Shown here: piece by piece, positions 1 to 13,755 of the stretch
How the letters are laid out: each line of letters begins with the position of its first letter
How positions within the stretch are numbered: position 1 is the first letter of the stretch
NCBI GenBank assembly: GCA_030680805.1
Contig: JAUXUK010000012.1
Coordinates: 1-38,550, forward strand
Direction of reading: 5' to 3'
Source: Sulfuritalea sp.
Lineage (GTDB): Bacteria > Pseudomonadota > Gammaproteobacteria > Burkholderiales > Rhodocyclaceae
Length of the DNA stretch: 38,550 nucleotides
Made by a program: the position numbers and the translations under genes
Notes under the pieces: model-generated
The model's database searches: none
Told to the model about the DNA's origin: nothing
The model's input: the letters and a program-made list of their open reading frames with translations, nothing else

Positions 1-94
1 CTTGTGTGAATGTGTTCATGGCTCTGCTCCTTGGGTAACGAGGCGGATTGCCTCATTCCCAACATAGCCAGAACACTGTTTCAGCCTACCTCCA

Positions 95-1879
95 ATGCAA
101 CAGCGGAGCTCCCATTACCGCGCGAGCGGTTTAGTCCTTTGCCTGATGTCGGTCACCCGCGACATCACCGAGCGGATCCGCATCGAGGATTCGCTGAAGC
201 AGAAGGAGCGCTACCAGCGCGCCCTGCTCGACAATTTCCCGTTTGCGGTCTGGCTGAAGGATACCGAGAGCCGCTTTCTCTCCGTCAACACGGGCTTCGT
301 CCGCATTTTTGGCGCGAAGGACCCGGCGGAACTGATAGGCAAGAATGACTTCGACATCGCGCCGCACGACATGGCCGAAGGCTACCGGGCCGACGACCGC
401 GAGGTGATGGCTTCGCGCCAGAACAAGAGCGTCGAGGAACTGATTCTTACCGAAGGCGAACGCAAGTGGTTTGAAACCGTCAAGGCGCCGGTCCTCGGCG
501 ACAACGGAGAACTGCTCGGCACGGTGGGCTTTGCGCGCGACATCACCGAGCGCAAGGCGACGGACGAGGAAATCAAACGGCTGGCGTTCTACGACTCCCT
601 GACGCATCTGCCGAACAGAAGGCTGCTGCGTGACCGCTTGAAGCATGCACTGGCCTCCAGTACCCGCAGCGGCAAACCGGTGGCTGTGCTGTTTATCGAC
701 CTCGACAACTTCAAGACGCTCAACGACACCCTCGGCCACCATGTCGGCGACCTGCTGCTGCAACAGGTTGCGGACCGGCTGACCGGTTGCGTCCGCGAAG
801 GAGACACCGTGGCGCGCCTGGGAGGCGACGAATTCGTCGTTGTCCTCGAAGACCTGAGCAACGCCTTGTACGAAGCCGCCACCCATGCCGAAAACGTCGG
901 TGAAAAAATCCTCGTGGCGCTCAACCAGCCCTACGACCTGGCCGGTCATCCCTGCGCCAGCACGCCCAGCATCGGCATTGCCCTGTTCGCCGAGCCGGAG
1001 ACCACCATCGATGAACTGATGAAACGGGCCGATGTCGCGATGTACCAGGCCAAGGATGCGGGCCGCAACACGCTGCGGTTTTTCGATCCGGAGATGCAGG
1101 CGGCGGTGGCCGCCCGCGTCGCCCTCGAAGCCGATCTGCGCGACGGCCTGGAACAAGCCCAACTGCTGCTCCACTATCAGGTGCAAGTCGACGGCACGGG
1201 GCGCGTGACGGGAGCGGAAGCTTTGGTGCGCTGGCAGCATCCGCAGCGCGGTCTGGTCTCCCCGGCCGAGTTCATCCCGCTGGCGGAAGAGACCGGACTG
1301 ATCCTTCCGCTTGGCGATTGGGTACTGGCAACTGCGTGCCATCAACTGGTGGCATGGGCCCGACAGCCGGAAACGGCGCATCTGACGCTGGCCGTCAATG
1401 TCAGCGCCCGCCAGTTCCGCCGCAAGGATTTCGTGCGGCAGGTGCGGACCATACTCGAAAGCTCCGGCGCCAGGCCGCAGCAACTCAAACTGGAACTCAC
1501 CGAGAGCCTGCTGCTGGAAGATGTCGAAGGCATCATCGCCAAGATGAATGCGCTGAAAGCACTCGGCGTCAGCTTCTCGCTGGATGACTTCGGCACCGGC
1601 TATTCATCGCTTTCCTATCTGAAGCGCCTGCCGTTGGACCAGTTGAAGATCGACCAGTCCTTCGTCCGCGACATCCTGACCGATCCCAACGATGCCGCGA
1701 TTGCGCGCACCATCGTCGCCCTGGCCAAGAGCCTCGGGCTTGCGGTGATTGCCGAAGGAGTGGAGACGGAGGCACAACGGGCGTTTCTCGCCAGTGCCGG
1801 CTGCCATGCCTGCCAGGGCTATCTGTTCGGCCGGCCCCTGCCGACGGAAGCGTTCGGGGAGCTGATCCGCCGGGCGTGA
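95..1879 (+). CDS. PAS-GGDEF-EAL cyclic-di-GMP turnover protein, probably N-terminally truncated
   Basis: Predicted to make and/or break cyclic-di-GMP. Read from the ATG at 95 it has 594 residues: a PAS/PAC sensor at about 40-155 (ending ARDITERK), a GGDEF domain at about 160-330 with an intact GGDEF motif at 243-247 and an RxxD inhibitory site (REGD, 234-237), and an EAL domain at about 345-590 with EAL at 375-377 and the DDFGTGYSSL loop. Both catalytic signatures look intact, so either activity is possible. The start is odd: residues 19-27 (SVTRDITER) are the typical last strand of a PAC motif with no PAS domain before it, and a stop lies in frame at 65-67. An ATG at 146 (residue 18) is an alternative start. 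No transmembrane segment is visible. I infer that an upstream sensor portion has been lost. The next gene is convergent, so this is not in an operon with it. Confidence 0.85.
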   Translation: MQQRSSHYRASGLVLCLMSVTRDITERIRIEDSLKQKERYQRALLDNFPFAVWLKDTESRFLSVNTGFVRIFGAKDPAELIGKNDFDIAPHDMAEGYRADDREVMASRQNKSVEELILTEGERKWFETVKAPVLGDNGELLGTVGFARDITERKATDEEIKRLAFYDSLTHLPNRRLLRDRLKHALASSTRSGKPVAVLFIDLDNFKTLNDTLGHHVGDLLLQQVADRLTGCVREGDTVARLGGDEFVVVLEDLSNALYEAATHAENVGEKILVALNQPYDLAGHPCASTPSIGIALFAEPETTIDELMKRADVAMYQAKDAGRNTLRFFDPEMQAAVAARVALEADLRDGLEQAQLLLHYQVQVDGTGRVTGAEALVRWQHPQRGLVSPAEFIPLAEETGLILPLGDWVLATACHQLVAWARQPETAHLTLAVNVSARQFRRKDFVRQVRTILESSGARPQQLKLELTESLLLEDVEGIIAKMNALKALGVSFSLDDFGTGYSSLSYLKRLPLDQLKIDQSFVRDILTDPNDAAIARTIVALAKSLGLAVIAEGVETEAQRAFLASAGCHACQGYLFGRPLPTEAFGELIRRA

Positions 1880-1895
1880 GGCCTGTCGCCGCCAG

Positions 1896-1939
1896 CCCTT
1901 GCTTCAGGGTGCGGGCAACATAGCGGCACCTCGCAAGGG
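1896..1939. terminator. Bulged inverted repeat between convergent genes
   Basis: CCCTTGC at 1896-1902 pairs with GCAAGGG at 1933-1939, and GGTGC/GCACC can pair inside it. The structure fills the gap between the convergent GGDEF/EAL and DUF454 genes. There is no T-run on either side, so it is a weak candidate for a bidirectional terminator. Confidence 0.3.
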
Positions 1940-2395
1940 TTAACCCGGCGCGTCACCCTGCTCCCTGGCCGTATCGTGATCGCGCGAGGGAATGCGCCAT
2001 AGCCAGACAGAGGTAGACAAACCGATCACCGCGAGCAGGAATTGCAGCCATGGCATGGCCGACAGTGTCCAGATCGACGCGCAGATGGTCAGGCTCATCA
2101 GCGTGATGGCGATCACCTTGATGCGATACGGAATGCTGTGGTGCCGCCGCCATTCGATGATCAGCGGGCCGAAGGTCGGGTTGGCGATCAGCCAGCGATA
2201 GAAGGGCTCGGAAGCGCGGGCATAGCACGCCGCAGCGACCAGGACGAAGGGTGTGGTGGGCAGGCCGGGCAGGAACACGCCGATTATGCCGAGCACCAAG
2301 GCAAGGCTGCCGAGGGTCCACAACACCATGCGCACCACCAGCGAGGGGTGCAATTCCGACTCCGGGATTTCATAGGGGGCCTCGTCCTCGTTCAT
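1940..2395 (-). CDS. DUF454 (YbaN-type) small inner-membrane protein
   Basis: A 151-residue protein of the DUF454/YbaN family, function unknown. After an acidic N-terminus (NEDEAPYE) come a hydrophobic hairpin with the family signature GVFLPGLPTTPF, a short amphipathic stretch (EPFYRWLIANPTFGP) and two further hydrophobic segments, giving about three to four membrane spans. The start is the ATG at 2395, which overlaps the TGA of the radical SAM gene as ATGA, so the two are probably translationally coupled. It is the last gene of the gltB-gltD-glmU-glmS-radical SAM run. The coupling suggests, but does not prove, a shared role with the radical SAM protein. Confidence 0.85.
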   Translation of the reverse strand: MNEDEAPYEIPESELHPSLVVRMVLWTLGSLALVLGIIGVFLPGLPTTPFVLVAAACYARASEPFYRWLIANPTFGPLIIEWRRHHSIPYRIKVIAITLMSLTICASIWTLSAMPWLQFLLAVIGLSTSVWLWRIPSRDHDTAREQGDAPG

Positions 2396-4275
2396 CCCAG
2401 CGCTCGCTCGATGAAATGGCGCGGCACCTTGGTACGAGGCACGCGACCGGCAAACCACCCGCGCACGTCCTGATCGAGGCCGAGCCCGTGCATGTAGTTG
2501 TAGAGCGCCTTGTTCAGCGCGATGCCCAGCACGTCGTGATCGACGCCCACGGGATCGATGAAGCCGACGTCGTTCTTCGCAAACGCGCCCGCCGGCAGCG
2601 GCTTGAGCCTGACGCCGTAGTGCCCGGGGTTCAGGCCAACCGGCGAATGCACGGTGCAGGCGAAGCGGTGGAAAAATCCGGACTGGATGCAGCCCGCCGC
2701 GAACAGCTGCCGCACGTATTCGAGCGCATCCACGGTGTCCTGCACGGTTTGCGTCGGGAAGCCGTACATCAGGTAGGCGTGCACCAGGATGCCGGCATCG
2801 GTGAAGGCATGCGTCACCTGTGCCACCTGCTCGACCGAAACGCCTTTCTGCATGAGCTTGAGCAGGCGGTCGGAGGCGACCTCGAGGCCGCCGGAAACTG
2901 CGATGCAGCCGCTCTCGGCAAGCTCCGCGCACAGATCCGGTGTGAAGGACTTCTCGAAACGGATATTGCCCCACCATGAAATCGCCCGCTGGCGCTTTTG
3001 CAGCTCCGCGGCCAGTGCCTTCAGGGCCTTGGGCGGGGCGGCCTCATCAACGAAATGGAATCCCGTCTGCCCGGTCTCGGCGATGACGGTCTCGATGCGG
3101 TCGACCAGCGTCGTCGCGGCAAGCGCCTCGTAGCGCGAGATGTAGTCCAGCGACACATCGCAGAAGCTGCACTTCTTCCAGTAGCAGCCGTGGGCGACGG
3201 TCAGCTTGTTCCAGCGCGCGTCGGACCAGAGCCGATGCATGGGATTGAGCATGTCCAGCAAGGAGAGGTAGCGGTCGAGCGGCAGGCCGTCCCAGGTCGG
3301 CGTTCCTGCATCGGCGAAGGCTATGTCCGGTTCGCCGGCGTCGATGCAGCGCACGCCTTCCGTGCTGCGGACGAAAGTTCGCACCAACCTGCCCTGCGGC
3401 CGCTTGCCTTGCAGATGTTCGAGCAGGGCCAGCAGCGGGCGCTCGCCGTCGTCCAGCGTCACGTAGTCGAAATAGTCGAACACCCGCGGCTCGCCGAGTT
3501 CGCGCAATTCGGTATTGACGAAACCGCCGCCGAGCACGGTAACGATCGAGGGATCCTGCGCCTTGATCGCCTGAGCGATGCGAAACGCGCCATACACGTT
3601 GCCGGGAAAGGGCGCCGACACCAGCACAAGCTTGGGCGCATGCCGCGCGATGGCCTCCAGCGCCAGTTCGCGCAGGCTTGCGTCAATCAGATTGGGAGGC
3701 GCCGCCAGCGCCCTGGCCAGCGGATCGAACGACGCCTGGCTCTGCGCCAGCGATTCCGCGTAGCGCACGAACTCGAAGCGCGAATCGACCGCTTCGCGCA
3801 GCACATCGGCGACATCATCGAGATAGAGGGTGGCGAAATGCCGGGCGCGGTCCTGCACGCCGAGGGCACCGAAGGCCCAGGCCAGCGGGTCGCCGCCTTC
3901 GTCGTCGATGTAAGCGTCGAGCGATTCGAAACGCGGCCCCTCGGGCAGGAAGTGGCGCCCGCTTATGCGATGCCCGATCGACGGGTCACGCCCCTGCAGG
4001 AAGGCCACCGCACAGTCGATCGTGGATAGATAGCGGTCGAATGCCCGGTCGAAGGCCTGAACACGCGGCGTTCGCTGCGCCAAGGGCAAAGCGGAAAGGC
4101 ACTCACGGATGGCCAGCAGCCCATCGCGCGAAAACAGGCGCAGGACCAGCGCCAGCGCCAGGTCCTCCTGCACCGCATCGATGCCGCGCGAACGCAGAAA
4201 GCCGGTCAGATAGGCCGTCGACGGATAGGGCGTGTTGAGTTGCGTCATCGGCGGGATGACGGAGAGGACACGCAT
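2392..4275 (-). CDS. B12-binding-type radical SAM protein with CX4CX2C motif
   Basis: A 627-residue radical SAM protein of the COG1032 type; substrate unknown. The N-terminus (VLSVIPPMTQLNTPYPSTAY) and residues about 214-262 (KLVLVSAPFPGN ... VLGGGFVN) resemble the two ends of the Rossmann-like cobalamin-binding domain of this class. They are separated by about 150 residues of unrelated sequence. The cluster motif is HGCYWKKCSFCD, with cysteines at 364, 369 and 372. That is CX4CX2C rather than the usual CX3CX2C. The TIM-barrel part continues with a GG.E-like element (SGGLEVASDRLL) and ends near residue 627. I see no extra cysteine-rich SPASM region. It lies 30 bases after glmS and overlaps the DUF454 gene by ATGA. 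Possible roles include methylation or peptide/lipid modification; none can be chosen from sequence alone. Confidence 0.85.
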   Translation of the reverse strand: MRVLSVIPPMTQLNTPYPSTAYLTGFLRSRGIDAVQEDLALALVLRLFSRDGLLAIRECLSALPLAQRTPRVQAFDRAFDRYLSTIDCAVAFLQGRDPSIGHRISGRHFLPEGPRFESLDAYIDDEGGDPLAWAFGALGVQDRARHFATLYLDDVADVLREAVDSRFEFVRYAESLAQSQASFDPLARALAAPPNLIDASLRELALEAIARHAPKLVLVSAPFPGNVYGAFRIAQAIKAQDPSIVTVLGGGFVNTELRELGEPRVFDYFDYVTLDDGERPLLALLEHLQGKRPQGRLVRTFVRSTEGVRCIDAGEPDIAFADAGTPTWDGLPLDRYLSLLDMLNPMHRLWSDARWNKLTVAHGCYWKKCSFCDVSLDYISRYEALAATTLVDRIETVIAETGQTGFHFVDEAAPPKALKALAAELQKRQRAISWWGNIRFEKSFTPDLCAELAESGCIAVSGGLEVASDRLLKLMQKGVSVEQVAQVTHAFTDAGILVHAYLMYGFPTQTVQDTVDALEYVRQLFAAGCIQSGFFHRFACTVHSPVGLNPGHYGVRLKPLPAGAFAKNDVGFIDPVGVDHDVLGIALNKALYNYMHGLGLDQDVRGWFAGRVPRTKVPRHFIERALG

Positions 4276-4305
4276 CGGCTCTGCGTACTCCGGATTCTGT
4301 CGGGG

Positions 4306-6135
4306 TCACTCGACAGTGACACTCTTTGCCAGATTGCGCGGTTTGTCCACATCCGTGCCCTTCACCAGTGCCGCGTGATAGGACAGCAATTGCAGCGCAA
4401 TGACATGCAGCACCGGTGACAGCAAGCCGTAGTGCTCGGGCAGACGCAAGACATGCACGCCCGCTTCTTCGTCCACCGCGGAGTCGGCGTCGGCGAAGAC
4501 GTAAAGCTCCCCGCCGCGCGCGGCGACTTCCTTCAAATTCGACTTGAGCTTTTCCAGCAGGGCATCGTTTGGGGCGATGCTGATCACCGGCATATCTTTG
4601 TCGACCAGCGCCAGCGGACCGTGCTTGAGCTCGCCCGCCGGATAACCCTCGGCATGAATGTAGGAAATTTCCTTGAGCTTCAGCGCGCCTTCCAGCGCGA
4701 TCGGATAGTGATGGCCGCGGCCGAGGAAGAGTGCGTGCTGCTTGTCGGCGAAACGCTTTGCCCATGCTTCGATCTTGGGTTCGAGGGCCAGCACCTTTTG
4801 TACGGCGACCGGCAGATGACGCAGGGCCTTCAGATGTCCGCCTTCCTGCTCCGGCGTGAGGCGCCCAGCCTGCTTGGCCAGGGTTACCGCCAGCAGGAAC
4901 AGCGCGGCGAGCTGGGTGGTGAAGGCCTTGGTCGACGCCACGCCGATCTCGGGACCCGCCCGGGTGAGGAAGCGCAAGGCACATTCGCGGACGATCGCCG
5001 ATTCGGGCACGTTGCAGATCGCCAGCGTGCGACCCATGCCGAGGGACTTGGCATGCTTGACCGAGGCCAGCGTGTCGGCGGTTTCGCCGGACTGGGAAAT
5101 CGCCACCACGAGCTGTTCCGGATTGGGCACCGAAACGCGGTAGCGGTACTCGCTGGCGATTTCGACATTGCAGGCGATGCCCGCCAGCTGCTCGATCCAG
5201 TAGCGCGCGACGAGGCCGGCATGGAAGCTGGTGCCACAAGCCAGAACCAGCACCGAGCGCACGCCGGCGAGCATTTCCGGCGCGGCGACGCCGAACAGGT
5301 TGGGAGTGAGCGTCTGCGCGCCGCCGATCATTTCCAGCGTCGCGGCCAGGGCCTGCGGCTGCTCGAAAATCTCCTTCTGCATGTAGTGCTGGTAGTCGCC
5401 CAGCTCCACATCGTCGGCCGAGAGCGTGCTCTCATGCACCGGGCGATCCGCCGGAATGTTCATCGCCGTACCGCCAGCGCCGACTATTCGCAGCGCACCG
5501 CGCTTGAGTTCCGCGACGTCACCGTCTTCCAGATAGATCATGCGCCGCGTGACCTGAAGCAACGCTGACGCGTCCGAGGCGGCATAGTTGCCATCCTCGC
5601 CCAGTCCGAGCAGCAGCGGCGCACCGTGGCGGGCGACGACGATGCGGTCGTCCCGCTCCTGCAAGACGGCGATGGCGTAGGCGCCGATCAGGCGCAGCGT
5701 CGTCAGGCGCACGGCTTCGAACAGATCGGGCGCGGACTTCAGGGTGTGCTGGATCAGATGCGCGATGACTTCGGTGTCGGTATCCGAACTGAAGGCGTAG
5801 CCGGCTGCCGTCAGCTCCTGCTTCAGCTCGGCGTAGTTCTCGATGATGCCGTTATGCACCACGGCCAGGCCGGCGGAGACGTGCGGATGCGCGTTGCGCT
5901 CGGACGGCACGCCATGCGTCGCCCAGCGCGTATGAGCGATGCCGTGGTGCGCGACCTGCCCTTCGGCCTGCGCCGCCAGTTCGGCAACGCGACCGACGCT
6001 ACGCAGGCGCGTCAGTGTCGGATTGAGCAGTGCCAGCCCGGCCGAGTCATAGCCGCGATACTCCAGCTTCATCAAGCCTTCGATCAGCACAGGGACAATG
6101 TTGCGCGCGGCAACGGCTGCGACGATGCCGCACAT
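4306..6135 (-). CDS. glmS: Glutamine--fructose-6-phosphate aminotransferase (isomerizing)
   Basis: Converts fructose-6-phosphate and glutamine to glucosamine-6-phosphate and glutamate, the first committed step to UDP-GlcNAc for peptidoglycan and LPS. The 609-residue length is that of E. coli GlmS. The N-terminal glutaminase domain starts MCGIVAAV with the nucleophile Cys2, and contains HTRWATHG and the HNGIIENY element. Two SIS sugar-isomerase domains follow ([38 protein letters not shown]). The C-terminus [12 protein letters not shown] carries the family's terminal KSVTVE. It begins 3 bases after glmU stops, so the two amino-sugar genes are expressed together. No glmS-ribozyme-like leader is possible in that gap; regulation is presumably through the operon or in trans. 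Confidence 0.98.
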   Translation of the reverse strand: MCGIVAAVAARNIVPVLIEGLMKLEYRGYDSAGLALLNPTLTRLRSVGRVAELAAQAEGQVAHHGIAHTRWATHGVPSERNAHPHVSAGLAVVHNGIIENYAELKQELTAAGYAFSSDTDTEVIAHLIQHTLKSAPDLFEAVRLTTLRLIGAYAIAVLQERDDRIVVARHGAPLLLGLGEDGNYAASDASALLQVTRRMIYLEDGDVAELKRGALRIVGAGGTAMNIPADRPVHESTLSADDVELGDYQHYMQKEIFEQPQALAATLEMIGGAQTLTPNLFGVAAPEMLAGVRSVLVLACGTSFHAGLVARYWIEQLAGIACNVEIASEYRYRVSVPNPEQLVVAISQSGETADTLASVKHAKSLGMGRTLAICNVPESAIVRECALRFLTRAGPEIGVASTKAFTTQLAALFLLAVTLAKQAGRLTPEQEGGHLKALRHLPVAVQKVLALEPKIEAWAKRFADKQHALFLGRGHHYPIALEGALKLKEISYIHAEGYPAGELKHGPLALVDKDMPVISIAPNDALLEKLKSNLKEVAARGGELYVFADADSAVDEEAGVHVLRLPEHYGLLSPVLHVIALQLLSYHAALVKGTDVDKPRNLAKSVTVE

Positions 6136-6138
6136 GGC

Positions 6139-7494
6139 TCAGACTTTCTTCTTCACCGGCCGCTTCCAGCCGGGAATCGACATCTGTTTGGCGCGAGACA
6201 CAGTCAGCTGATCGGGCGGAGCGTCCTTGCTCAAGGTCGTGCCGGCGCCAAGCGTGGCGCCGCGACCGACGGTGACGGGCGCGACCAGCTGGGTGTCGGA
6301 GCCGATGAAGACATCGTCCTCGATCACGGTGCGGTGCTTGTTGGCGCCGTCGTAGTTGCAGGTGATGGTGCCGGCGCCGACGTTGACGCGGCTGCCGATG
6401 GTGGCATCGCCGATATAGGCGAGATGGTTGGCTTTGGAGCTGTCGGCAATGGTCGAATTCTTCACTTCGACGAAATTGCCGATATGCACACCGGTACCGA
6501 GTTCGGTGCCGGGCCGCAGGCGCGCGTAAGGTCCGATGATGTTATCCGCACCCACCGCGGCGTCTTCGATGTGGCAGAACGGGGCGATGCGTGTGCCGCG
6601 GCCGATGCGGCAGTTCTTCAGAACGCAGTGGGCGCCGATGGCAACGTTGTCGGCGAGCTCGACGCGGCCTTCGAAGACGCAACTGACGTCGATGTTCACA
6701 TCGCGCCCGCACTTGAGTTCGCCGCGCACATCGATGCGCGCCGGATCGGTCAGCGTCACGCCGACTTCCATCAGTCGATCGGCGACGTTGCGCTGATGCA
6801 CGCGCTCCAGGGTGGCGAGTTGCAGCTTGCTGTTGACGCCCTCGGTCTCCCAGGCAGCATCCGGATGCGCGGTCACCACCGGCATGCCTTCGGCCACGGC
6901 CAGGGCGACGATGTCGGTCAGGTAGTACTCGCCCTGCGCATTGCGGTTGCCCAGCATCGGCAGCCAGCGCGCCAGCGCGGCAGTGGGCGCCACAAGTATC
7001 CCGGTGTTTATTTCGCGGATCGCCCGCTCGGCATCGTCTGCATCCTTCTCCTCGACGATGCGTTTTACCGCACCGTCGACCCTGACGATGCGCCCATACC
7101 CCTGCGGGTTTTCCGGATGCGCGGTGAGCAGTGCCAGCGAGTCTTTGCCTGCCGCGATCAGGCGCTGCAGGGTCGAAGCGCGGATCAGCGGGACGTCGCC
7201 GTACATTATTAGAGTCGGTGCTGACGGGCCAATCGCTGGCAAGGCCTGCAGCACCGCATGGCCGGTGCCGAGCTGCGGCTCCTGCAGGGCCCACGCGAGG
7301 TCCGGCGCATCGAGTGCGGCGCGAACCCGCTCGCCGCCGTGGCCGTATACCACGCAGATTTTCGTCGCTCCGATGGCTCGCGCGGTGTCGAGCACATGGG
7401 CCAGCAAAGGCTTACCCGCCAGCGGATGCAAGACCTTGGGCAGGTCGGAATGCATCCGCTTGCCCTGCCCCGCCGCGAGGATGACGACGTTCAA
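6139..7494 (-). CDS. glmU: Bifunctional N-acetylglucosamine-1-phosphate uridyltransferase / glucosamine-1-phosphate acetyltransferase
   Basis: Acetylates glucosamine-1-phosphate with acetyl-CoA and then uridylylates it to UDP-GlcNAc, the precursor of peptidoglycan and lipid A. The 451 residues split into an N-terminal nucleotidyltransferase ([12 protein letters not shown] at the start, then QLGTGHAV and YGDVPL) and a C-terminal left-handed beta-helix of hexapeptide repeats from about residue 250. The helix includes the acetyl-CoA site stretch [10 protein letters not shown] and a lysine-rich tail. The start is a TTG at 7494: the conserved N-terminus begins directly there and no ATG or GTG lies in a better place. 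It starts 7 bases after the gltD stop and is followed after 3 bases by glmS. Confidence 0.97.
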   Translation of the reverse strand: MNVVILAAGQGKRMHSDLPKVLHPLAGKPLLAHVLDTARAIGATKICVVYGHGGERVRAALDAPDLAWALQEPQLGTGHAVLQALPAIGPSAPTLIMYGDVPLIRASTLQRLIAAGKDSLALLTAHPENPQGYGRIVRVDGAVKRIVEEKDADDAERAIREINTGILVAPTAALARWLPMLGNRNAQGEYYLTDIVALAVAEGMPVVTAHPDAAWETEGVNSKLQLATLERVHQRNVADRLMEVGVTLTDPARIDVRGELKCGRDVNIDVSCVFEGRVELADNVAIGAHCVLKNCRIGRGTRIAPFCHIEDAAVGADNIIGPYARLRPGTELGTGVHIGNFVEVKNSTIADSSKANHLAYIGDATIGSRVNVGAGTITCNYDGANKHRTVIEDDVFIGSDTQLVAPVTVGRGATLGAGTTLSKDAPPDQLTVSRAKQMSIPGWKRPVKKKV

Positions 7495-7501
7495 GGACGG
7501 A

Positions 7502-13593
<6,092 letters not shown>

Positions 13594-13621
13594 CTTGTCT
13601 TTCCTCGGAAATGCAGCCGGC

Positions 13622-13651
13622 AAAAAAGCCGGGGTGATGCCTCTCCCCGGC
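13622..13651 (-). terminator. Intrinsic-terminator hairpin in the gltB leader (possible attenuator)
   Basis: On the minus strand GCCGGGG (13651-13645) and CCCCGGC (13634-13628) form a 7-bp GC stem with a 10-base loop. It is followed immediately by six T residues (13627-13622). It ends only 28 bases before the gltB ATG and lies downstream of the best promoter. It may attenuate gltB, or may simply end transcripts from the gene upstream (stop at 13756). Confidence 0.65.
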
Positions 13652-13659
13652 CTTGAATG

Positions 13660-13679
13660 GTCCGCCGGTCAAGGCGGAC
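13660..13679 (-). other. Second hairpin at the 5' end of the predicted gltB leader
   Basis: GTCCGCC and GGCGGAC (13660-13666 with 13673-13679) form a perfect 7-bp stem with a 6-base loop, very close to the predicted transcription start. Its CCGGC could instead pair with GCCGG in the 5' arm of the terminator hairpin, so mutually exclusive folds are possible. Confidence 0.45.
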
Positions 13680-13687
13680 GATGTGCA

Positions 13688-13716
13688 AATATACCGCCAA
13701 AAGCCGGCAAATTCAA
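13688..13716 (-). promoter_or_regulatory. Sigma-70-type promoter for gltB
   Basis: On the minus strand TTGAAT (13716-13711) is followed after exactly 17 bases by TATATT (13693-13688). This matches 4/6 and 5/6 of the -35 and -10 consensus. Transcription would start near 13681, giving a leader of about 85-90 bases that contains both hairpins. Confidence 0.55.
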
Positions 13717-13755
13717 TACGCTGCAACGCAACAACCCAAGTCCCGCTGGCTGAAT

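Noticed and set aside
131-1483. Long open frame on the minus strand opposite the GGDEF/EAL gene
   Set aside because: It is an antisense shadow: composition is His/Arg/Gly/Val-rich with no domain, and the plus-strand protein shows clear motifs throughout.
13594-13623. TTG start at 13623 extending GltB by ten residues
   Set aside because: The ATG at 13593 has a strong Shine-Dalgarno and gives the expected short propeptide; the extension would also be read through the T-run of the leader hairpin.
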